DNA from: an uncultured Collinsella sp.
GTDB taxonomy: Bacteria; Actinomycetota; Coriobacteriia; Coriobacteriales; Coriobacteriaceae
Length of the DNA stretch: 5,020 nt
Assembly (NCBI GenBank): GCA_900553345.1
Contig: USDE01000123.1
Location: 1 to 5,020, forward strand
Reading direction: 5' to 3'
The notes beneath the pieces were generated by a model, which saw nothing but the letters and a program-made list of their open reading frames with translations, did no database searches and had not been told where the DNA came from. Each line of letters opens with the position of its first letter. Position 1 is the first letter of the stretch. The position numbers and the translations under genes are program-made. Positions 1-4,697 of the stretch are shown in pieces.

Positions 1-201
1 AAAGGCAAACGTCGCCACCACGCGGCCGTCGACTTCGCACACATAGCTGCCACCGGCAGCGATATCGGCAGCCAGCTGCTCGGCCGAAGGCGTGCCCTCG
101 GGCCACTGCGTGGCGTTGCCATGCGCGCGCATAAAGGCGCGGGCCGCATCATAGATAGCCATGACGGCGGGAATGTCGGTATCGAGGGTTTTTCTGATCA
201 T
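1..201 (-). CDS. GNAT-family N-acetyltransferase, N-terminal part (cut by window edge)
   Basis: The minus strand reads open from an ATG at 201 to the left edge, giving 67 residues that begin MIRKTLDTDIPAVMAIYDAA. This is the usual first strand and helix of a GNAT fold (an R-x-x-x-x-D-I-P-A-V start, then an amphipathic helix). A TQWPEGTPSAEQLAADI stretch follows at about residues 31-47, and a strand pair YVCEVDGRVVATFAF at 53-67 matches the beta2/beta3 region, where the chain is cut. The acetyl-CoA pyrophosphate-binding loop (Q/R-x-x-G-x-G/A) would lie outside the window, so catalytic competence cannot be judged. A GAGGT ribosome binding site sits about 9 nt upstream of the ATG. Family knowledge: GNAT enzymes move acetyl from acetyl-CoA to an amine; the substrate here is unknown. 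It is divergent from the zinc-ribbon gene at 279. Confidence 0.85.
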   Translation of the reverse strand, partial: MIRKTLDTDIPAVMAIYDAARAFMRAHGNATQWPEGTPSAEQLAADIAAGGSYVCEVDGRVVATFAF

Positions 202-223
202 CACGCGGCGACCTCACGTTTAT

Positions 224-253
224 TGGTATCACTTTGGTTGAGCAATGATACCA
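224..253. promoter_or_regulatory. 8-bp inverted repeat between divergent genes (possible operator)
   Basis: TGGTATCA (224-231) and TGATACCA (246-253) are a perfect 8-bp inverted repeat separated by 14 nt, so the arm centres are 22 bp apart, about two helical turns. It lies in the 77-nt gap between the GNAT start (201, minus) and the zinc-ribbon start (279, plus), where both promoters must be. Spacing and symmetry suit a dimeric regulator. I cannot name the regulator, and no good -35/-10 pair is visible in either direction. An operator role is inference. Confidence 0.4.
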
Positions 254-278
254 GCGTTTGGAGAGAGGCGCTAAGCAG

Positions 279-575
279 ATGGGAAGCAAAAAGCGAGCCG
301 CCTGGTCAAAGGCCAAAAGCGAGTTTTTGGGCGCTGCTACCGGCGGCGATATGAGCGACCTGTTTGCGCGCGAGGACGAGCGCCGCGACGCCCTAGACGC
401 CGAGCGCGATGAAGCCTGGCGTTACAAGTCGTGCGAACGCAAAAACCGTTACGACACACGCGCCGAGGCCGAGGCAGTTATGGCCGACTGCGAAAACCGC
501 GGGCGGCGTGGTTTGGCCTGCTACAAATGTGAATACTGCGGCGGCTGGCACCTGACGTCGCACCCTTGGAAATAG
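279..575 (+). CDS. Small zinc-ribbon-like protein, 98 aa, unknown function
   Basis: I chose the ATG at 279 because GGAGAGAGG (260-268) is a good ribosome binding site about 10 nt upstream; a TTG at 258 in the same frame would overlap that site. The first half is charged and rich in Lys, Arg, Asp and Glu (residues 1-50), probably helical and soluble. The second half has C52, then a helix with Ala/Glu pattern (61-71), then Y82-K-C84-E-Y-C87-G-G-W90-H91-L-T. The Y-x-C-x-x-C-G-x-W-H-L ending preceded by a cysteine about 30 residues earlier recurs in many small actinobacterial and phage proteins. I infer a single zinc site made by C52, C84, C87 and H91; C71, C81 and H95 are extra. There is no signal peptide or membrane segment. 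The substrate or partner is unknown; nucleic-acid binding is plausible from the fold type and basic residues only. It is convergent with rsmJ. Confidence 0.8.
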   Translation: MGSKKRAAWSKAKSEFLGAATGGDMSDLFAREDERRDALDAERDEAWRYKSCERKNRYDTRAEAEAVMADCENRGRRGLACYKCEYCGGWHLTSHPWK

Positions 576-623
576 AGACCGCATCGGCACGGCACTAGCG
601 AAGCCCCGGTAATCGCACGCAAG

Positions 624-1328
624 CTACGGGCGCGGCGGCACCAAAACATCGTAGCGGACGGCCTTGCCCGCAAGCTGATAGCTCGGCTTAACGCCGGCAA
701 GCAGTGGTCCCTTCGCCGGCCGTTTGATAACGACCTTGCGCGGGTGCACCGCAAGCGCCGCCTCGACCAGCAATTCCTCGTCGGCGCATGGCTGCTCCAG
801 ATGATGTAGGAGCTGGAACTTCTTTTTGACCGCCGCACTTTTGGTACGCTCGGGAAACATGGGGTCCAGGTACACCGCGTCGGGGGCGGCGAGCTCGCCC
901 CGCCCGATCAACTCAGCCGTATGGCGAAGGCCGGCAATGCTGTCCTCGCCCGCATGAAGGCGCATGCGAGCCACGGCAGCCGCAAGCGCCGGATCATCTG
1001 CCGCACGATCCAAGGCATCCTTGAGGAGCGCCGCGATCACGCAATCCTGCTCATACAGATCGACGGTAAAGCCCGCGGCCGCCAGCAGCAGCGAGTCCTC
1101 GCCAAAGCCTGCCGTGGCGTCAATCGCCCATGGGCGCTCGATGCCTTTTGTGCGCGCAGCCTTTACCAACAGCTCTTGCTGCAGACGGCCCTGCTTGAGC
1201 CGCGGAAGCATGCGGGCAAAATCGGCTCGCAACTCCATCGAGCCGTCGGTGAGCGTGAGTCCCTCGGACTTCCCGGTCAGCTCAAGCCCCGCGGCTCGAG
1301 CAACAGAAAAGGGATCGACGATGCCCAT
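624..1328 (-). CDS. rsmJ: RsmJ: 16S rRNA (guanine-N2) methyltransferase
   Basis: The 234-residue product matches the RsmJ (YhiQ) family, which in E. coli uses S-adenosylmethionine to make m2G1516 in 16S rRNA of the small subunit. Visible landmarks in order: an N-terminal segment with L-E-L and L-T-L-T-D-G-S-M-E-L-R strands (15-34); a linker RLQQELLVKAARTKG (48-62); motif I DATAGFGEDS (70-79), the SAM-binding loop; an acidic end of the next strand LYEQD (91-95); the catalytic-region motif YLDPMFP (153-159), followed by KSAAVKKK (163-170); and the family-typical VVIKRP (199-204) and a final YDVLVP strand. E. coli RsmJ is about 250 residues, so this is full length or slightly short. The ATG at 1328 has AAGGAG 5 nt upstream. 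A TGGGACAAT sequence (1394-1402, minus) could be its own promoter; co-transcription with the small gene upstream is also possible. The enzyme is best known from gammaproteobacteria, so exact site specificity here is inferred. Confidence 0.88.
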   Translation of the reverse strand: MGIVDPFSVARAAGLELTGKSEGLTLTDGSMELRADFARMLPRLKQGRLQQELLVKAARTKGIERPWAIDATAGFGEDSLLLAAAGFTVDLYEQDCVIAALLKDALDRAADDPALAAAVARMRLHAGEDSIAGLRHTAELIGRGELAAPDAVYLDPMFPERTKSAAVKKKFQLLHHLEQPCADEELLVEAALAVHPRKVVIKRPAKGPLLAGVKPSYQLAGKAVRYDVLVPPRP

Positions 1329-1391
1329 GGGTACTCCTTAACAAGCAAAACGAATACGTGGGCGCCGTTTATGCCAGCACCCAACCGTCCG

Positions 1392-1535
1392 CTATTGTCC
1401 CACATGCGACATGGCCCACAGCATCGCAATGCAAAGCACCGCCATCAATCCCGTGCACACGGCAGCGATCACAGAATCACCCATGCGCCTTCCCAACGAC
1501 CGCGGCTCACCCACTTGCCTGACTCCGTACATCAT
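1392..1535 (-). CDS. Small single-helix membrane protein, 47 aa
   Basis: On the minus strand an ORF starts with two tandem ATGs (1535 and 1532) and ends at TAG (1392-1394). A near-perfect Shine-Dalgarno AAGGAGG stands 4 nt before the first ATG and 7 nt before the second; the second has the more usual spacing, so the product is 46 or 47 residues. The peptide has a basic, polar N-terminus (residues 1-20, with R6, R12, R16, R17) and then one hydrophobic stretch SVIAAVCTGLMAVLCIAM (21-38) ending WAMSHVGQ. This fits a single transmembrane helix, N-terminus inside by the positive-inside rule. It lies 63 nt upstream of rsmJ on the same strand and may be its operon partner. I recognise no family. The strong ribosome site plus the helix make it more likely real than chance, but it is short and could be spurious. 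Confidence 0.6.
   Translation of the reverse strand: MMYGVRQVGEPRSLGRRMGDSVIAAVCTGLMAVLCIAMLWAMSHVGQ
1394..1402 (-). promoter_or_regulatory. Candidate extended -10 element for rsmJ
   Basis: The minus strand reads TGGGACAAT, a TGN plus GACAAT extended -10 form (4 of 6 matches to TATAAT). It overlaps the end of the 47-codon gene and would give a leader of about 55-60 nt before the rsmJ ATG. No -35 box is clear. A very similar TGCGACAAT lies upstream of rlmA, which is the main support. Confidence 0.3.
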
Positions 1536-1683
1536 GGCTCCTCCTTCGCTCCAGCTCTTACCATGGCCCCATCATCGCAGCGCCGCGCATACGCTGCCAT
1601 CGATTTGGCTTACACCCAGCTTTCCTTTTTGAAAGGTTGGACCGTACAGGCAAGAGACGCTTTCAAACGCATGCATCGCCCCG

Positions 1684-1712
1684 TTGAACTACAATGTGCT
1701 TCACGATATGTG
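1684..1712 (+). promoter_or_regulatory. Candidate promoter for the four-helix membrane protein gene
   Basis: Two overlapping readings are possible. TTGAAC (1684-1689) and TATGTG (1707-1712) are 17 bp apart, with 4/6 and 3/6 matches to the consensus boxes. Alternatively TACAAT (1690-1695, 5/6) is the -10 with no recognisable -35. Both place the start of transcription roughly 45-65 nt before the ATG at 1764. The rest of the 228-nt divergent gap (1536-1763) shows no other structure that I trust. Confidence 0.35.
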
Positions 1713-1763
1713 CCGCAACCTGGGTGCGACAGATTCTCCGCACCCGCATCGAAAGGACCAGCT

Positions 1764-2165
1764 ATGAGCGCCGCTCGCAAGACACTCAAAATCCTTGCCC
1801 TGATTTATTTTGTTCTGGGCATCGCCAGTCTCGTCATTGGAATCGCCGGTATCGCGACCGGCAAGCTCGAGTCCACCTACGGATCGAACGCCATGCTCGC
1901 CGCGGTCGTGCTTGTCGCCAAGGGCGTTGTCGATCTTGCCGCAGGCGTTGCGGGCATCAAGGGTGCCAACAAGCCTTCGCAGGTGGATGGCGCGTTTAAG
2001 CTCGGTATCGTTGCCGCGGTCGCCACGCTCGTCCAGGCCGTGCTCACGCTTCCCGCGCTCGGCGGCAGCTCCGTCAATATCGTCGCCTTTGTCATCGTGG
2101 TGTACGACCTGTTCTTTGTTCAGCAGGCACACGCCGTTAAGACCGAGAACAAGGACCGCCTGTAA
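1764..2165 (+). CDS. Small four-helix integral membrane protein, unknown function
   Basis: The 133-residue product begins MSAARKTLKILALIYFVLGI and is mostly hydrophobic. I count four membrane segments at about residues 8-31, 43-65, 78-99 and 104-123, with short loops: a polar loop GKLESTYGSN (33-42), a basic loop KGANKPSQVDG (66-76), and a charged tail KTENKDRL (126-133). The basic N-terminus, the basic second loop and the charged tail suggest that both ends are cytoplasmic. There is no cysteine, no enzyme motif and no signal peptidase site. The ATG at 1764 has AAAGGA about 7 nt upstream. The frame stays open back to 921, but that upstream part is antisense to rsmJ and to the 47-codon gene and lacks a ribosome site, so I reject it. 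The gene stands alone between a divergent neighbour and a strong terminator. It is not recognisable as a named transporter or channel. Confidence 0.88.
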   Translation: MSAARKTLKILALIYFVLGIASLVIGIAGIATGKLESTYGSNAMLAAVVLVAKGVVDLAAGVAGIKGANKPSQVDGAFKLGIVAAVATLVQAVLTLPALGGSSVNIVAFVIVVYDLFFVQQAHAVKTENKDRL

Positions 2166-2203
2166 GCACTCGCTTCTCATAACCTCTGCAGCCAAGCAAC
2201 TAA

Positions 2204-2239
2204 AAAGGGCCGATCGCGCATCTCCGCGGTCGGCCCTTT
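2204..2239. terminator. Strong bidirectional rho-independent terminator
   Basis: AAAGGGCCGA (2204-2213) pairs perfectly with TCGGCCCTTT (2230-2239). The pairing continues inward through a T-G wobble and CGCG/CGCG to a 6-nt loop (2219-2224), giving about 15 bp. On the plus strand it follows the membrane protein stop by 38 nt and is trailed by TTTACGTTT. On the minus strand the tail is TTTTTA, which is better, so it also ends rlmA transcription. It is placed between two convergent genes, as expected. Confidence 0.9.
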
Positions 2240-2259
2240 ACGTTTGGCCAGATAAAACC

Positions 2260-2288
2260 TGCCAAAATAAACCTGTCCCTTTTTGGCA
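2260..2288. repeat. Inverted repeat with GGGACAGG core just past rlmA
   Basis: TGCCAAAA (2260-2267) and TTTTGGCA (2281-2288) are a perfect 8-bp inverted repeat around a 13-nt centre. The minus strand reads the centre as GGGACAGGTTTA. It begins 5 nt after the rlmA stop. A hairpin here could add to rlmA termination, but it lacks a GC-rich stem and the real terminator lies just beyond, so that role seems unneeded. The form (A/T-rich arm, then GGGAC) resembles dispersed REP-like palindromes; that reading is inference. Confidence 0.55.
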
Positions 2289-2293
2289 AGTTG

Positions 2294-3109
2294 TTAGCTG
2301 TGACGGTACTCGGCGATGATGAAGTCGATGTCGGTCTGGAGCGTGTCCAAATTTGCCAGACGCTCTTTGTCGGCAGGGCGCGTGCGGTAGTAGTACGGCG
2401 TCATCTGGAACACCGCCTCGATGTCGGCCTGGGTCTTAAGCGTAATATTCGCAGACACCCGCTGCGTTCCGACCAACTCGAGCTCGGTGGTCTTCGGCAG
2501 CTTCTCATCGTTAAGGTACGGCGTGTCGTAGAGCACCTCCTTGAGCCCAAAGAGATGACGGGCACCTGGCACCACGGTGTAGAGCGAGCCCTCGGGCGCC
2601 AGCACGCGGGCAAACTCGCGCTCGTTAAAGGGAGCAAAGAGTTCAGTCACCATATCGAAGGCGCCATCGGCCACGGGGATGTCCTTCATGTTGGCCACGA
2701 AGTAGGTCGCATCGCCGCGCTTGGCGGCCAGGCGCACCATTTCTTTGCCCAGGTCAAAGCCGTAAGCATCCACCCCCGGCACCGCGCCCATGGCGCTGGT
2801 GTAGTAACCCTCGCCGCAGCAAATATCGAGCAGCGTCATGGGGCCGTTCGCAGACGTTGCACACCCAGACGTCTGCTTGCGCACCAGCTCGACCATTGCA
2901 TCGCGCAACGGCGCATAGTAGCCACGGTTTAGAAAGTCACGACGACTGCGCGCCTGCGACTTGGGATCGCCCATAGAGTCGCCGCTCTTGGACGAGCGCA
3001 GCAGATATAGATAGCCCTCGCGCGCACGGTCAAACCAGTGTCCGCCCGCGCACACAGCACCGCGTTCGTCATCCACCAGCGGCTCATGGCAAACGGGACA
3101 CAACAACAT
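2294..3109 (-). CDS. rlmA: RlmA-type 23S rRNA (guanine-N1) methyltransferase
   Basis: The 271-residue product matches RlmA/TlrB, which methylates N1 of a guanine in hairpin 35 of 23S rRNA, in the large subunit. Family knowledge: Gram-negative enzymes (RlmA-I) modify G745, Gram-positive ones (RlmA-II, TlrB) modify G748 next to the macrolide-binding tunnel; G748 is more likely here if the host is actinobacterial. Landmarks: an N-terminal zinc finger with C4-P-V-C7, C20 and H24 (all four ligands present); the conserved FDRAREGYLYLL (26-37); the SAM-binding loop LLDICCGEGYYT (93-104), where the usual G-C-G-E-G has C97 before C98; D119 for the ribose; FDMVTELFAPF (151-161); and TPYYYRT near the C-terminus. 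Length is as expected. The ATG at 3109 follows AAGGAG by 5 nt. It is divergent from the MATE transporter. Confidence 0.92.
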   Translation of the reverse strand: MLLCPVCHEPLVDDERGAVCAGGHWFDRAREGYLYLLRSSKSGDSMGDPKSQARSRRDFLNRGYYAPLRDAMVELVRKQTSGCATSANGPMTLLDICCGEGYYTSAMGAVPGVDAYGFDLGKEMVRLAAKRGDATYFVANMKDIPVADGAFDMVTELFAPFNEREFARVLAPEGSLYTVVPGARHLFGLKEVLYDTPYLNDEKLPKTTELELVGTQRVSANITLKTQADIEAVFQMTPYYYRTRPADKERLANLDTLQTDIDFIIAEYRHS

Positions 3110-3144
3110 GGCAACTCCTTAGCGCGGACTACACAACGCCCACC

Positions 3145-3153
3145 ATTGTCGCA
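3145..3153 (-). promoter_or_regulatory. Candidate extended -10 element for rlmA
   Basis: The minus strand reads TGCGACAAT, a TGN plus GACAAT extended -10, which would start transcription near 3138 and leave a leader of about 29 nt. The -35 position (about 3168-3173) falls inside the left arm of the palindrome and has no consensus box. The same motif form occurs upstream of rsmJ. Confidence 0.35.
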
Positions 3154-3165
3154 CGCCTTCCCCAC

Positions 3166-3226
3166 CTAGTCATTGGAGACGTTCTTGAATGACTAGTCGT
3201 TTTAGAACGTCCCCAATGACTAGTCG
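3166..3226. repeat. Compound palindrome between divergent rlmA and MATE genes
   Basis: Two 20-bp arms, 3166-3185 and 3204-3223, are inverted copies with one mismatch (A3178 against C3211). The 18-nt centre (3186-3203) is itself a near-perfect palindrome around GACTAGTC, so the whole element can fold in two ways. AATGACTAGTCG occurs as a direct repeat at 3188-3199 and 3215-3226, and an incomplete third copy of CTAGTC opens the left arm (3166-3171). The arms contain GGGACGTTCT on one strand. It is not followed by a T-run, so it is not a terminator. It may be an operator for both flanking genes or a REP-like mobile repeat. Confidence 0.8.
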
Positions 3227-3234
3227 ATTAGGAG

Positions 3235-3240
3235 TATCAT
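3235..3240 (+). promoter_or_regulatory. Candidate -10 box for the MATE gene
   Basis: TATCAT matches TATAAT at 5 of 6 positions and would leave a leader of about 40 nt. The expected -35 region (about 3212-3217) lies inside the right arm of the palindrome and has no consensus box, so either the promoter needs an activator or this call is wrong. Confidence 0.3.
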
Positions 3241-3287
3241 CGTCTGCGCAAATAAGCACGAAAGAGCATGTTAGAGATTGAGAGCGC

Positions 3288-4670
3288 ATGGCTGACACCG
3301 TATCTAAGCACATTGACATGACCACCGGCTCGCTGTGGCGCAATATTCCCCTGTTCGCCTTCCCCGTGGCCGCCACGAGCATCTTGGAGCAGCTGTCGAA
3401 CCTCATCGCCACGGTCATCATCGGTAACTTCTCGGGCGACCAGGGAACCCTCGCCATGGCGGCGGTCGGCTCCAATGTCCCGCTTACCAGTCTTATGCTC
3501 AACCTGTTTATTGGCATGTCGCTTGGCTCCAACGTGGTCATCGCCAACGCTATCGGCCGCAACGATCAGAACATGGTCAAACGCGCCGTCCATACCTCGA
3601 TTTTAATGGCGCTCGTGGGCTTTGTCGTCATTGCGCTGGGCGAGATCTTTGCCGAGCCCATGCTCGCCGCGCTCAACGTTCCCGCCGAAACCATGCCGCT
3701 CGCTTCGCTCTACCTACGCGTCTTTTTGCTCAGCATGCCCTCGATCTTGCTTTACAACTTTGAGGCCGCGATCTTCCGCTCCGTCGGCATCACCCGCATG
3801 CCGCTGCAGGCGCTTGCCGTGTCCACCGTCCTCAACATTGGCCTGGACCTCATCTTTGTCCCCGTACTTCACTGGGGCGTCGCAGGCGTCGCCATCGCCA
3901 CCGCCATCGCCTATACCGTCAGCGCCGCCACGCTCTTTATCCGCCTGCTCAAGACCGACTCCGTCGTCCGCGTCACCCCGCGTGACTTGGCTATCGACCC
4001 CGTCGCCCTCAAGCGCATCGTCAAGATCGGCCTGCCCGCCGGCATCCAAAGCGCCGTCTTTGCCGTCGCCAACATCATCATCCAGTCTGCCATCAACAGC
4101 CTGGGCACCGAGGTCATGGCGGCATCGAGCGCCGCCATGAGCTTGGAGTACGTGTGCTACAACCTGCTCAACAGTTTTAGCCAGGCTTGCACCACCTTTG
4201 TGGGACAAAACCACGGTGCCCGCCAGATCGACCGCTGCACCAAAACGCTCAAGGTCTGCCTGGTCGAAGGCGGTATCGTTGCACTCACCACGATCATCGT
4301 TATTGTCGGCCTGGGACGCGAGATCTTGTCGCTGTTCAACAGCGATCCCAACATCGTCTCGATCGGCTATATCCGCGTGTGTTCGATCTTCCCGGCGTAC
4401 GCCTTTAGCATGTTCTACGAAAACATGTCCGGCTACCTGCGCGGCTTTGGTATTTCACTCACGCCCGCCCTCATCACCATGATCTGCGTCTGCGGCATCC
4501 GCTTCTATTGGGTGTTCTGCGTGTTCCCGCACTTCCGCACCTTTGCGAACATCATGATGGTCTACCCCATCAGCTTGGGCACCACGGCGTTCTTCATGGT
4601 CGTGGCGGTACTACTCTGCCACCCGGCACGCACCTATCGCGCCACCCAAGCCAAAGCGACAGCCCGCTAA
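3288..4670 (+). CDS. MATE-family multidrug/cation efflux transporter
   Basis: The 460-residue product is a full-length MATE (multidrug and toxic compound extrusion) protein of the inner membrane, a family that exports drugs or metabolites in exchange for Na+ or H+. Two homologous six-helix halves are visible. In the first half: IPLFAFPVAATSILEQL (20-36) with the TM1 proline, AAVGSNVPL (58-66), IANAIGRND (85-93), AIFRSVGITRMPL (161-173) and LNIGLDLIFVPVLHWGVAGVAIAT (182-205). In the second half: GLPAGIQS (248-255), FVGQNHGA (304-311) and YLRGFGIS (383-390). These are family signatures and their repeated pattern marks the two halves. The ATG at 3288 has only a weak GAGAG site 3 nt upstream, so translation may be inefficient or the start imprecise. 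Substrate and coupling ion cannot be read from the sequence; NorM versus DinF/MepA subgroup is left open. It is divergent from rlmA and convergent with a LysR regulator 27 nt away. Confidence 0.93.
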   Translation: MADTVSKHIDMTTGSLWRNIPLFAFPVAATSILEQLSNLIATVIIGNFSGDQGTLAMAAVGSNVPLTSLMLNLFIGMSLGSNVVIANAIGRNDQNMVKRAVHTSILMALVGFVVIALGEIFAEPMLAALNVPAETMPLASLYLRVFLLSMPSILLYNFEAAIFRSVGITRMPLQALAVSTVLNIGLDLIFVPVLHWGVAGVAIATAIAYTVSAATLFIRLLKTDSVVRVTPRDLAIDPVALKRIVKIGLPAGIQSAVFAVANIIIQSAINSLGTEVMAASSAAMSLEYVCYNLLNSFSQACTTFVGQNHGARQIDRCTKTLKVCLVEGGIVALTTIIVIVGLGREILSLFNSDPNIVSIGYIRVCSIFPAYAFSMFYENMSGYLRGFGISLTPALITMICVCGIRFYWVFCVFPHFRTFANIMMVYPISLGTTAFFMVVAVLLCHPARTYRATQAKATAR

Positions 4671-4697
4671 ACACCGCACCCAACGCCACGCCAGTCA

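Noticed and set aside
576..623. Possible terminator between the convergent zinc-ribbon and rsmJ genes.
   Set aside because: No stem of useful length followed by a T-run is present in the 48-nt gap.
1620..1636. Short hairpin CTTTC/GAAAG or CCTTT/AAAGG in the 1536-1763 gap.
   Set aside because: A five-pair A/T-rich stem is within chance expectation, and no gene ends nearby for it to terminate.
921..1763. Long upstream extension of the four-helix protein frame (414 codons in all).
   Set aside because: It is antisense to rsmJ and the 47-codon gene, has no ribosome site at 921, and its sequence looks like GC-rich shadow coding. The ATG at 1764 has a good ribosome site and starts the hydrophobic protein.
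1701..2195. 164-codon minus-strand ORF opposite the four-helix protein.
   Set aside because: It is a shadow of a well-supported gene, crosses that gene's promoter region, and has no recognisable motif.
3188..3226. Direct repeat of AATGACTAGTCG as a possible CRISPR or tandem array.
   Set aside because: There are only two full copies of 12 bp, both part of the palindrome, with no regular spacers.
3268..3321. Possible 17-codon upstream ORF overlapping the MATE start.
   Set aside because: The ATG at 3268 is out of frame with MATE, lacks a convincing ribosome site, and the peptide has no attenuator-like codon run.
3714..4214. 166-codon minus-strand ORF opposite the MATE gene.
   Set aside because: Its Asp/Gly-rich repetitive composition is the mirror of Ala/Val/Ile codons in the transporter, and there is no ribosome site or recognisable domain.
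4671..4697. Possible terminator between the convergent MATE and LysR genes.
   Set aside because: The 27-nt gap has no GC-rich hairpin or T-run on either strand.
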